35,544 nt of DNA from Verrucomicrobiota bacterium (GTDB lineage: Bacteria; Verrucomicrobiota; Verrucomicrobiia; Limisphaerales; CANJSG01). The number at the start of each line of letters is the position of its first letter. Position 1 is the stretch's first letter. Below are positions 23,476-32,024 of this stretch, in pieces. Position numbers and translations under genes: made by a program. The DNA lies in the NCBI GenBank assembly GCA_947476875.1, contig CANJSG010000014.1, forward strand, positions 1 to 35,544, in the 5' to 3' direction. The notes under the pieces are model-generated. The model was given only the letters and a program-made list of their open reading frames with translations. It made no database searches and was not told the DNA's origin.

Positions 23476-26193
23476 ATGACTGCACACCATGCCCCGACGG
23501 CTTCTGTCGCCGCCCATCCTCTGAAGCAACTCGTCGCGTTTGTCTGCCTGCTGGCCACCCTGACGGTTTCCGGCCAAGGCCAGACGAAGGCCGCCGCGCC
23601 CGCCAAACCCGCGCCGAAGCCCGCGCTTGAGCTGTCGATCGGCACGAACAACACGCTCGTCATCCCGCGCACCGCCCTCGGCAAGGAGCACCTCATGTCC
23701 GCCTCGCGCATCCCGCAGGCGCTCGCGGCCACGTCGACCGGGTTGTCCGGCAAGATCGTCCGCTTCGAACTGTTCCATGACGGCGTGGATCTTTACGAAG
23801 CGACGGACGGCCTGATCGTCACGAAGGATCTGCCCGCCCGGCGGTTGCTGACGACGTTTCCGATCGTCGAACAGGACGCGACCAAGGTGGTCATCGACTT
23901 CAACCGCGGCATGCGCCGGCTCTACACGGAGATCTGGTATGGCGGCCGCCGCGGATTCGATTCCGTGTCGCGCGACGAATCGCTGGAGATCCCGCAGTCC
24001 CGCGTGTTCGAGGCCGTGAAGAACGACGACCAGCTCGTCATCCGGCAGAGCGTCCAAGTCCGCGACCGCGAGGCGAAGTCGAACGTCGAACAGCAGTTCG
24101 AGGTGCGCTACTTCTTCACGCCGTATTCGACCGGCGGCTTCCAGGGCAAGGAAGCGAAGGCGTCCGACCTCCGTTACTCGCGTTTCTTCGAGACGCAGGC
24201 CCGCCTTGAGGAAACCACCGGGCGCGCCTCGCCCCAGATGGCCCGGTTCGACACGTCGAAGCCGATCGTCTTCCACTACAGCGCCAACACGCCCGAACCC
24301 TACGTGCAGGCCGTGAAGGACGCCGTTCTCTACTGGAACCGCGCCTTCGGCACCAACCTCGTCCGCGTCGAAAAGGCTCCGGAAGGCGTCACTGCGCCCG
24401 ATCCGCGTTACAACATCGTGCAGTGGGTTCCGTGGGACAGCGCCGGCTTCGCCTACGCCGACATCCTCATCGATCCCCGCACCGGCCAGTCGCAGCACGG
24501 CCAGGCCTACATGACCAGCGTGTTCGCCATCAGCGGCAAATCACGCGCCCGTGCGATGCTCCGCTCGATGCGCGATATCGTGGCCGACAAGAAGGGCGCG
24601 ACGGCCACCGGTTTCGGCGGCGACGCGGCGCAAGGATTTCCGTGGATGACCGCCAACGGCCTCTGCCACATCAGCGCCGTCGAGTTCGCCCACCAATACG
24701 CCCAGGGCCTCGAAGACCTGCTCGCCAACGATGGTCTGACCGACGAGGCCGTGCTCCGTGCCTCGCAGGACTACGTCCGCGAAGTCGTGGCCCACGAAGT
24801 CGGCCACGTGCTGGGACTTCGCCACAACTTCGCCGGCAGCCTTTCCGCCACGCTCAACCGCGAGGAGATGGACCAGTGGTTCAAGGCCTACATCAGCGGA
24901 ACCAACAGCATGGCGCCGTGGACCAACCGCTACGCGTCGTCGTCGATCATGGAATACACCGTCTTCAAGGCGGCCGTGCAGGTCGGCTCCTACATCCGCA
25001 CCCACACCAACGCCCTGCCCCACGACAAGGCGGCGATCCAATGGGGCTACTTCGGCGGCAAGGAACCCCGCGAGAAGAAGCTCCTGTTCGGCTCCGATGA
25101 ACTGGTCGGCACCTATTCGGACCTCCAGCGTTTCGACGAAGGAGTGGAGCCCGTCATCAGCGCCTACTCGCAGATCGCCGACGCCATCCGCCTTCTGCCC
25201 AACACGGTCATCGAGGCGTTCATCTCGGCCAAGGCGCCCCGCGATGCCCGCGACGGTGTTCCGCTGGCGGAAGTCGTCCTCTCACCGTCGAGCGGCGCGG
25301 CCCAGGTCTCCGGACCCTTCTCCGGCATTCTCACGTGGTTCACGGCGAAGACCCGGTCGCTGCGGGTGGAAAACCAGTTCGACTTCATCGGCGAACTCAA
25401 CCAGCAGGACCGCGCCAAGGCCCATTGGAAGGAGCTCAACAGCCAGATCGAACGTCTCGGCGGAGTCGACCGCGCGCTCTTCAGCTTCATCCCCGTGGAG
25501 CTGAAGCTGGACCTGAAGGACGCGCCGAAGGGCGTGCCCGTGGCCGACAAGGTCAATGCCACCAACCTGCTCGCCCGGCTGAAGAAACTGCTCGATGCGC
25601 CGGCCTACACCAACTTCGTCGGGGCGGACGAAAAGCGTTATACGTTCACGCCGGCCGAGAGGGAGATCATCGTGAAACGCGGGGAGAAATACTTTGCCGA
25701 GCTTGAGACCGAACTGGTCAAACAGATCAGCCAACGCCTCGAAAGCGCCCAGCGCGACCTTGCCATGGCGGCCAACGATTCCCTCGAGGACGCCGACATC
25801 ACGGCCAAGCTTGAGCAGCGCATCATCGAGATGGCCAAACAGGTCGTCACCGCCAAGGACGACTCGAAGCGGCTCAAGGGCAAAGTCGACAAGAGCTTCG
25901 TCGAGGTCGTCGAGTTCAAGTTCGACCAGGACACCCGGCTCGCCGCCGCCCGCACGCTCAACGACCGCATCGGTTCCTTCCGCGGCTGGGCCGTCGACGC
26001 CCGCACCGAGCTGAACAAGCAGCTCAAGGACGACGTGGACGCTTCCTTGAACATTCCAAACTTCAAGGAGTTCAAGGACTCGATGCTCTCGCGCCCGCTT
26101 CGCGAGTGGTATCTCAAGCAGCTCGACATCCTGCAGCAACTCCCCGTGCGTCCGCCGGGAGCCCCGGCTCCCGCGCCGATCCCCGGCCGCTGA
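23476..26193 (+). CDS. Secreted zinc-dependent metalloprotease (DUF5117/DUF4953-type)
   Basis: This 905-residue protein has a signal peptide (hydrophobic core about 18-32). An N-terminal beta-rich domain (about 60-270) has the sequence pattern of DUF5117: GKIVRFELFHDGVDLYEATDG, IDFNRGMRRLY and RYFFTPYSTGGF. The metzincin-like catalytic domain carries HEVGHVLGLRHNFAGS, with ligands H440, H444, H450 and catalytic E441 (HExxHxxGxxH), followed by YASSSIMEYTVF, which contains the Met-turn-like Met. The C-terminal third (about 650-890) is helical and charged. It is likely exported to degrade proteins outside the cytoplasm; the substrate is unknown. It has its own terminator downstream, shared with the convergent ankyrin gene, and begins with the same ATCCCATGAC leader as two genes further right. 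Confidence 0.9.
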   Translation: MTAHHAPTASVAAHPLKQLVAFVCLLATLTVSGQGQTKAAAPAKPAPKPALELSIGTNNTLVIPRTALGKEHLMSASRIPQALAATSTGLSGKIVRFELFHDGVDLYEATDGLIVTKDLPARRLLTTFPIVEQDATKVVIDFNRGMRRLYTEIWYGGRRGFDSVSRDESLEIPQSRVFEAVKNDDQLVIRQSVQVRDREAKSNVEQQFEVRYFFTPYSTGGFQGKEAKASDLRYSRFFETQARLEETTGRASPQMARFDTSKPIVFHYSANTPEPYVQAVKDAVLYWNRAFGTNLVRVEKAPEGVTAPDPRYNIVQWVPWDSAGFAYADILIDPRTGQSQHGQAYMTSVFAISGKSRARAMLRSMRDIVADKKGATATGFGGDAAQGFPWMTANGLCHISAVEFAHQYAQGLEDLLANDGLTDEAVLRASQDYVREVVAHEVGHVLGLRHNFAGSLSATLNREEMDQWFKAYISGTNSMAPWTNRYASSSIMEYTVFKAAVQVGSYIRTHTNALPHDKAAIQWGYFGGKEPREKKLLFGSDELVGTYSDLQRFDEGVEPVISAYSQIADAIRLLPNTVIEAFISAKAPRDARDGVPLAEVVLSPSSGAAQVSGPFSGILTWFTAKTRSLRVENQFDFIGELNQQDRAKAHWKELNSQIERLGGVDRALFSFIPVELKLDLKDAPKGVPVADKVNATNLLARLKKLLDAPAYTNFVGADEKRYTFTPAEREIIVKRGEKYFAELETELVKQISQRLESAQRDLAMAANDSLEDADITAKLEQRIIEMAKQVVTAKDDSKRLKGKVDKSFVEVVEFKFDQDTRLAAARTLNDRIGSFRGWAVDARTELNKQLKDDVDASLNIPNFKEFKDSMLSRPLREWYLKQLDILQQLPVRPPGAPAPAPIPGR

Positions 26194-26223
26194 TCCACAG
26201 CAACCCATCTCACCAAACGAAAA

Positions 26224-26257
26224 GAGCGCCGGAGAAATCCGGCGCTCCTCTTCTTTG
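26224..26257. terminator. Bidirectional intrinsic terminator between convergent genes
   Basis: A perfect 10-bp stem (GAGCGCCGGA at 26225-26234, TCCGGCGCTC at 26239-26248) encloses a GAAA loop. On the + strand it is followed by CTCTTCTTT; on the - strand by TTTTCGTTTGG. It can serve both the metalloprotease gene and the convergent ankyrin-repeat gene. Confidence 0.88.
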
Positions 26258-26271
26258 CGACCCGCGGCTGT

Positions 26272-27774
26272 TCAGTAACCGCGCTTGGGCTTAGGAGCCT
26301 CTGCGGTGCCTTCCGGCGGCGGCCTGACTCCTGCGGCGAGCATCACTTTCTGCACGGCGACGATCGTCTCGGCGGAAGGCTTGAAGTTCCCGGGCCGGTG
26401 GCCTTCGGCGATCGAGAGGGGCGTCCAGCCATGCTTGTTCTTCCGGTTCCAGATCTCGACCTTTGCGCCCTTGTCGGCGAGGAACTGCACGACCCTCGGC
26501 AGGTTCTTGAGCGCGGCGGCGTGCATGGCGGTGTCGCCGTTGGCATCGACCGCGTTGACGTCGGCGCCGAGCTTGAGGAGAAGCGCGGCCGCTCCGAGCA
26601 CCTCGGGTTCTTCGCCCGCGACTTCAGTGGCCTGGTCCGAGCCGACATGGATGCCGCAGGCGACGATGAGCGGCGGCGTGTTCTCGACGTTGGGGATCGA
26701 GTAGTCCGCGCCCAGTTCGAGCAGCAGTTTCATGTAGGGAAGATCCGACGTCGCCGAAGCCATGAGGAACGGAGTCGCGCCCTTCTTGGTGAATTGACCG
26801 GCCCCGCCCTTGCCGTTCGCCAAGCGCCCGTTCACGTCGGCACCACGTTTCACCAGCTCCCTGACGAATCGCAGGCTATTGATCGGTCCCAGCTCGGCCG
26901 GGGGTGGCGCTCCGTAGTCCTCGCCCTTCGGCGGCTTGCGGACCCACGACATCATGTGCAACGGCGTGAAACCTGATCGTTGGTCGTTGGGATCGGCACC
27001 GGCGTCCAGCAGCGCAAGGGCGAGTTCGTAATGGCCGTTCTCGATGGCGAGGACGAGCGCACTGCTTCCGCTGACCGGCCCTTTGCCTCCGGGTTTGCGC
27101 GGCTGCATCGCCTCGTTCACGTCGGCCCCGGCCTTCAAGAGCGCACGGACCACGTCCGTCCGTCCGCCTCGCGCGGCGAAGAAGAGCGGTGTGAAACCGG
27201 AGTCGGGCAGCGGCGTGCGAAAATCGGCTCCGGCCTTGAGCAGCAATTCAACCACGGCGGCGTGACCATCCGCCGCCGCCCACATCAGCGCGGTTTGACC
27301 ACGACGTTCCTTCGCATCGACCTTGGCGCCGCGGGCGAGCAACGCCTTCACCGGGCCGGGTTTTCCCGTGCGAGCGGCGGTCATCAGGACGGTTTCGCCG
27401 CCGCGGACGACGGTGTTGGGATCGGCACCGCGTTCGAGGAGCAGTTCCACCATCGCGGTGCTCCCGTTCTGGCAGGCCAGCGAGAGGGGCGTGACGCCGA
27501 ACCGATTCGTCACCGCGACACTGGCGGAAGCGAGCAGCTTCGCGGTTTCAGGATCGTCCCGGTGCGCCGCCCAATGCAACGCGGTCATGCCGTCGGCCTG
27601 CGCCGCATTCACGTCGGCGTGTTGCTTGAGCAATGTGCGGATGGTGGCGTGGTCGGATTTTTCGGTGGCTTCGGCAAAGGAGGGAGCCTTGGCAGCGAAC
27701 GACGAGGATGGCGTGGCGCATAGCCAAACCATGAGGGCGGACGCAAGCACCGCGCTATTTGAGGCTTTGTGCAT
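26272..27774 (-). CDS. Exported ankyrin-repeat protein
   Basis: This 500-residue protein has an N-terminal signal peptide (about 1-28, ending SSSFAA) followed by about nine ankyrin repeats. Typical units are DGMTALHWAAHRDDPETAKLL, GGETVLMTAARTGKPGPVKAL, RGQTALMWAAADGHAAVVELL and SGFTPLFFAARGGRTDVVRAL; later units are longer and less regular. Ankyrin repeats bind proteins; a periplasmic or surface location is predicted from the signal. ATG 27774 was chosen because it starts the signal peptide; the frame runs on to 27822 through sequence that belongs to the preceding gene. The start overlaps the end of that upstream gene by 20 bases, so translation may be coupled. The C-terminus ends in a Pro-rich tail (APKPKRGY). 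Confidence 0.9.
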   Translation of the reverse strand: MHKASNSAVLASALMVWLCATPSSSFAAKAPSFAEATEKSDHATIRTLLKQHADVNAAQADGMTALHWAAHRDDPETAKLLASASVAVTNRFGVTPLSLACQNGSTAMVELLLERGADPNTVVRGGETVLMTAARTGKPGPVKALLARGAKVDAKERRGQTALMWAAADGHAAVVELLLKAGADFRTPLPDSGFTPLFFAARGGRTDVVRALLKAGADVNEAMQPRKPGGKGPVSGSSALVLAIENGHYELALALLDAGADPNDQRSGFTPLHMMSWVRKPPKGEDYGAPPPAELGPINSLRFVRELVKRGADVNGRLANGKGGAGQFTKKGATPFLMASATSDLPYMKLLLELGADYSIPNVENTPPLIVACGIHVGSDQATEVAGEEPEVLGAAALLLKLGADVNAVDANGDTAMHAAALKNLPRVVQFLADKGAKVEIWNRKNKHGWTPLSIAEGHRPGNFKPSAETIVAVQKVMLAAGVRPPPEGTAEAPKPKRGY

Positions 27775-28156
27775 CGTTGAGGTTCCAATAACCCAATACA
27801 TGAAACTTTTCCGTGTCAGCATCCTGACGTAGCCGAATACCGAAGCGTTTTCCTTGCTCGTTCACTAACACCAACCTGCTATCAGCAGAACCGTCCCCTG
27901 CTGGTCCAGGTTCGTCTCCAACAAGAACCTCAGCGACCCGTGTTGAGGAGTTGAGCAATCGTGAAAGGTGCTCTGTCAAACCCGCTCCGATCTGAACTAG
28001 ATGGAGTGAATTTGTTGTTTTGATTAAATCCTCGCCGATGTTCCAGGACCGTGTGGTGACGAAATATTTGTGAGCCCTCCGCCCTTGGTTCGCCGCCACG
28101 ACGACAGCAATGATGGCCAACACAACAAGAGGAGCAATGACCTGAGTTCTATTCAC
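27755..28156 (-). CDS. Small membrane-anchored protein of unknown function
   Basis: This 133-residue protein begins with GTG. It has one N-terminal membrane helix (about 7-22, VIAPLVVLAIIAVVVAA) followed by a soluble domain (KYFVTTRSWNIGEDLIKTTNSL, LVLVNEQGKRFGIRLRQDADTEKFHVLGYWNL). I recognise no family. The region is visibly richer in A and T than its neighbours and uses codons such as AAT, ACA and TTT more freely, which hints at a different origin. It lies between the DUF1552 gene and the ankyrin gene on the same strand, and its last 20 bases overlap the ankyrin start. Confidence is moderate because no homolog is recognised, but the frame and N-terminus look like a real protein. Confidence 0.65.
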   Translation of the reverse strand: MNRTQVIAPLVVLAIIAVVVAANQGRRAHKYFVTTRSWNIGEDLIKTTNSLHLVQIGAGLTEHLSRLLNSSTRVAEVLVGDEPGPAGDGSADSRLVLVNEQGKRFGIRLRQDADTEKFHVLGYWNLNDAQSLK

Positions 28157-28192
28157 GAAGTCACGTGTCAGGATCTGTCAGGGTTTCGTAAC

Positions 28193-29536
28193 TCAAATCC
28201 CCAGCGGCTCGAACAACCCATCCACCTTGCCGTTGCTGTCGGCGAAGGAGTCTAGGCGGACGCCGACTTTGTCGAGGAGCGTGAGGTGGAGATTCGCCAG
28301 CGGCGTGGGTTTCGCGAACTTGATGTGGCGTCCGCCCTTCATGCCGCCCGCCGCGCCGCCGGCGACGATGATCGGGAGGTTGGTGTGGTCATGGATATTC
28401 GGGTTGCCGATGCCGCTGCCGTAGAGATAGAGCGAGTGGTCGAGCAGGGTGCCGTTGCCTTCCTTGGTGGCCTTCAACTTCCCAAGGAACTCGGCGAAGA
28501 GCGACACATGGAAGGCGTTGATCTTCGACATGCGCTCGATCTTGGCCGGATCGTTGCCGTGGTGGGAAAGCGGGTGGTGCGAATCGGACACGCCGATCTC
28601 GGGGTAGGTGCGATTGCTCGTCTCGCGGGCGAGCTGGAAGGTGATGACGCGCGTCACGTCGCCCTGCATGGCGAGCACCTGGAGATCGAACATCAGCCGC
28701 GCATGATCCGCATACGCGGCCGGCACGCCGACCGGGCGATCCAGATCCGGCAACGGATTGTCCTTCGTGTCGGCCTCGGCCTTCTGGATGCGGCGTTCGA
28801 CTTCGCGGACGGTCTCAAGGTATTGGGAAAGTTTCGCGCGGTCACCGGGGCCCAGTTCGCGTTTCAGCTTGGAGAGATCTTCCGTGAACAAGTCGAGCAA
28901 ACTGGCGCGTTTCTTCAGCGCGGCGCGACGTTCGGCCAGGTTACCGCCTTCGCCGAACAGGCTCTCGAAGACGATGCGTGGATGCGCCTCGGCCGGCAGC
29001 GGCGTGGTGGGCGACGACCATGAGAGGTTGTTCTGATAGGCGCAGGCGTAGCCGTTGTCGCACTGGCCGACGACCTGGAGGTGGTCCATCGCGAGTTCGA
29101 GCGACGGCAACTGGGTCGCCTGACCGATCCGCTGGGCGGCGATCTGGTCGACGGTGGTTCCCAGATAATAGTCCGTGCTCTCCGTCAGCTTCGCCTTCGC
29201 GGCGCTGAGGAAGGCGGAGTTGGAAGTGGCGTGGCTGCCCGGATAGGCGTTCTGCAGCTCCAGATTGGAAATGATGGAGACCTTGTCGCGAACGGGTGCG
29301 AGCGAACCGAGGATCGGCGACAGTTCGTCGAGCGTGTCGCCGGGCGGTGTCCAGCGCGAATTGTCGCAGCCCATCGGCATGAAGACGAATCCGAGCCGGC
29401 GCACGGGATGGGCGGCCGTCTGCGCCAGCGGCGTGGCGGCGGGCACCATCGATTCAAGCAGCGGCAACGCCATCGTGGCTCCCATTCCGCGCAGGAACGT
29501 CCGGCGGGGCATGAACTTCTTCGTGATGAAACTCAT
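28193..29536 (-). CDS. DUF1552 protein, Tat-exported
   Basis: This 447-residue protein has an N-terminal twin-arginine signal (MPRRTFLRGMGATMALPLLES, RR at residues 10-11... of the PRRTFL motif). The whole mature part matches the DUF1552 pattern: RLGFVFMPMGCDNSRWTP, VSIISNLELQNAYPGSHATSN, SVDQI-like TTVDQIAAQ, SDSHHPLSHHGNDPAKI, LLDHSLYLYGSGIGNPNIHDH and LPIIVAGGAAGGMKGGRH. DUF1552 proteins occur almost entirely in planctomycetes, verrucomicrobia and relatives, usually beside a DUF1592 protein. Their function is unknown; the fold recalls alkaline phosphatase/sulfatase-like (DUF1501) proteins. It overlaps the upstream DUF1592 gene by ATGA (29533-29536), so the two proteins are made together and probably cooperate. 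Confidence 0.94.
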   Translation of the reverse strand: MSFITKKFMPRRTFLRGMGATMALPLLESMVPAATPLAQTAAHPVRRLGFVFMPMGCDNSRWTPPGDTLDELSPILGSLAPVRDKVSIISNLELQNAYPGSHATSNSAFLSAAKAKLTESTDYYLGTTVDQIAAQRIGQATQLPSLELAMDHLQVVGQCDNGYACAYQNNLSWSSPTTPLPAEAHPRIVFESLFGEGGNLAERRAALKKRASLLDLFTEDLSKLKRELGPGDRAKLSQYLETVREVERRIQKAEADTKDNPLPDLDRPVGVPAAYADHARLMFDLQVLAMQGDVTRVITFQLARETSNRTYPEIGVSDSHHPLSHHGNDPAKIERMSKINAFHVSLFAEFLGKLKATKEGNGTLLDHSLYLYGSGIGNPNIHDHTNLPIIVAGGAAGGMKGGRHIKFAKPTPLANLHLTLLDKVGVRLDSFADSNGKVDGLFEPLGI

Positions 29537-31908
29537 AGTGTTTTCCTCATGGTAAACGGGGTGCTGTTGACGATTCCGATGATGACCGAAGAGAAGCGGT
29601 TTCCGTCGCCCTTGGCGTCGTGGACGATCTTGCGGACGGCCGGCGCGTCATGCTCCTCGACTCCGCGGCCCAGCGCGAACGTGAGCAGCTTCTCGGTCAT
29701 CGTTCCGACGAAAAGTTCCGGATGCTTGAGCAGCCCGTCTTCGAGTCCGGCCACGCCGGTGAACTTGCTGCCATCGGGAAAGCCGCCGCTGGCATCGACG
29801 GGCACGCCGTCCTCGGCCACGCGCCAGCGGCCGATGGCGTCGAAGTTCTCGAGCGAGAAACCGACCGGGTCCATCAGGTTGTGGCAGCTCGCGCAGGCGG
29901 CGTTCGCGCGGTGTTCGGCCAACCGCGCGCGCATCGGAAGCGAGTCGGAAACGGTGTTCTCCTTCAGGTTGGGGACATTGGCGGGCGGTGGTGGTGGAGG
30001 TGTTCCAAGCAGGTTCCCGAGGATCCAGTGCCCGCGGATCACCGGCGACGTGCGTGTGGCGTAGGACGTGACCGTGAGCACGCTTCCCTGCCGGAGCAAT
30101 CCGCCGCGATGACTGTCAGGCCCGAGGGCCACCCGGCGGAACTGGCTGCCGTAGACGTTGGGAATGCCATAATGCTTCGCCAGTCGCTCGTTGAGGAACG
30201 TGTGGTCGGTCTTGAGCAGATCGAGGACGTTGCGGTCCTCCTTCAGCAGCGCCTCGAAGTGGAGCTCCGTTTCGCGGCGAAAGGCTTCGCGCAGATTGTC
30301 GTCGAAGTCGGGGAAGAGCCGGAGATCCGGCGTGAAGGAGTCGAGGTTCCGCAGGTAGAGCCATTGTGCGGCGAAGTTCTCGACGAGGCTCCCGGCGCGT
30401 GGGTCTGCCAACATCCGGCGCACCTGTTTCTCGAGAACCTTCGGCCGATGCAGTTCACCGCGTTCGGCGGCGGCGAGAAGTTCTTCGTCGGGAATGCTGC
30501 TCCACAGGAAGAACGATAGGCGCGATGCCAGCGTCACGTCGCTGATCCGGTAGGCCGTGGCCGGCGCGACGTCGGCGGGATCGCGCTCGATCCGGAACAG
30601 GAACTCGGGACTGACGAGGACGGCGCTCAAGGCCGAACCAATGCCCGCCTCGAAGCCGCCGGCCGCCTTGGCCTCGCGGTAGAATTGCAGGGGCTTGGCC
30701 AGATCGGCACCAGTGACCGGGCGCCGGTAGGCCTTGCGCACGAAGGCCGACAGGATGCGTTCGGCGCACACGTCTTCTTCGGCGGGCTTCGCCGGATAAC
30801 TCACGAAGATCTTCCGCCGGCTCAACGTGTCGCCGGCTTCCTTGGACTCGTAGGGACCGGTGATGGAGACCTGGTAGACCGCGGGCGTGAGCCGCGGATG
30901 CCGGTGCATGTTGTAACGGGCTTGAAAGGGCTCGCGTTTGGTCTCCACCAGCGAGGACGGATTCTTGAGGAACGTCACACCCACCTCGTGGGCGCCCGCC
31001 TTCACCGAGAAACGGGCCTTCAGATGGGCGTCCACCTTCTCGAAGTCGCGGTCGCCCTTGGGCGGTCCCACCTTGAACTGCGCGGCTGTGGCGCGGTCCA
31101 GCAGGACCTCGAGTTCGTGGATTTCGTTGAGGCCTTCGACCACTTCATTGCGGTCGCGCGTCAGACGGACCTGGACCTCATACTCGCCGTCGCGGGGAAA
31201 AGTATGGCGGATCAGGGTGCCTCCCCGCGTTCCGAGCGGAAGGCCTTCGACGTGTTCCTCCTGCGTGCGATCCGGCTTGAGGCGGAAGGTGTCGCCGTTC
31301 GGTTTGTTCATCGGCGCACCGACGGCGAGGCGGCTGATCTTTTCGGCGGCGGAGATGTAGCGGTTGAGCAGCGTCGGCGAGAGGTCGCCGACGGTCACGT
31401 TGTCGAAGCCATGGCTCGCGTCGTCCTTCGGCAGCAACGCCGCCGCATCGATCTCGAGGCCGAGCAGATCGCGGATGGCGTTCCGATACTCGGTGCGGTT
31501 GAGCCGGCGAAACGTGTCCGTGCGGCCGGGGTTCGGGTTCTTCGCCGCCGCCTTGTCGAGCGACGAACCCAGCGTCGCCACGAGACGCTCAAAATCCTTT
31601 TCCGACGGCCGGTCCTTGCCGACCGGCGGCATCTGGCGCGCGGCGAGTTTGCGGACGACTCGTTCCCATTCGACGGAGTGCGGCTGTAAATCGTCCTTGA
31701 GGATCTTCCCGATGTCGAAGTTGCCCTTCTTCACCTCGCCGTCGTGACAATCGAGGCAATACTGGCTGACCGCGGATTTGACGGTGGTCGGCAAGGGAGC
31801 GGCGACCGCCGAAGCGGCGAGCGTGACCAATGCCAGAGCGCAAGGACCCGCCAGCCGGGCAAGGGCAGCGGAAGACCAGCTTCGACCATTGGGATTGGGC
31901 CGCGTCAC
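29533..31908 (-). CDS. PVC-type cytochrome-like protein (PSD1/DUF1587-DUF1592-DUF1588-DUF1585)
   Basis: This large exported protein (791 residues from GTG 31908; 804 from TTG 31947) has a Sec signal ending ASAVAA. Next is a haem-type motif CLDCH (about residues 51-55). Then come DUF1587 (FRRLNRTEYRNAIRDLLGLEID), DUF1592 (ISDVTLASRLSFFLWSSIPD), DUF1588 (FLNERLAKHYGIPNVYG) and DUF1585. DUF1585 contains a second CASCH site in NAACASCHNLMDPVGFSLEN. This order is the standard PVC-bacterial 'surface cytochrome' architecture. Both CxxCH sites suggest c-type haem, but electron transfer has not been shown for most members. I chose GTG 31908 because it gives a normal-length signal peptide. The gene is divergent from the PQQ/haem gene and coupled to the DUF1552 gene downstream. 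Confidence 0.92.
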   Translation of the reverse strand: MTRPNPNGRSWSSAALARLAGPCALALVTLAASAVAAPLPTTVKSAVSQYCLDCHDGEVKKGNFDIGKILKDDLQPHSVEWERVVRKLAARQMPPVGKDRPSEKDFERLVATLGSSLDKAAAKNPNPGRTDTFRRLNRTEYRNAIRDLLGLEIDAAALLPKDDASHGFDNVTVGDLSPTLLNRYISAAEKISRLAVGAPMNKPNGDTFRLKPDRTQEEHVEGLPLGTRGGTLIRHTFPRDGEYEVQVRLTRDRNEVVEGLNEIHELEVLLDRATAAQFKVGPPKGDRDFEKVDAHLKARFSVKAGAHEVGVTFLKNPSSLVETKREPFQARYNMHRHPRLTPAVYQVSITGPYESKEAGDTLSRRKIFVSYPAKPAEEDVCAERILSAFVRKAYRRPVTGADLAKPLQFYREAKAAGGFEAGIGSALSAVLVSPEFLFRIERDPADVAPATAYRISDVTLASRLSFFLWSSIPDEELLAAAERGELHRPKVLEKQVRRMLADPRAGSLVENFAAQWLYLRNLDSFTPDLRLFPDFDDNLREAFRRETELHFEALLKEDRNVLDLLKTDHTFLNERLAKHYGIPNVYGSQFRRVALGPDSHRGGLLRQGSVLTVTSYATRTSPVIRGHWILGNLLGTPPPPPPANVPNLKENTVSDSLPMRARLAEHRANAACASCHNLMDPVGFSLENFDAIGRWRVAEDGVPVDASGGFPDGSKFTGVAGLEDGLLKHPELFVGTMTEKLLTFALGRGVEEHDAPAVRKIVHDAKGDGNRFSSVIIGIVNSTPFTMRKTL

Positions 31909-32024
31909 AGTGTCGGGAAAGATGGCCGTTCTCGGGCGATGGAACAAGCGCTAAGCCGGGTTCTCTGCCGGGACTCGCCAAGCGATTTCGGGCCGGTCAG
32001 GTTATCCGGTGTTCCATCAATCCC

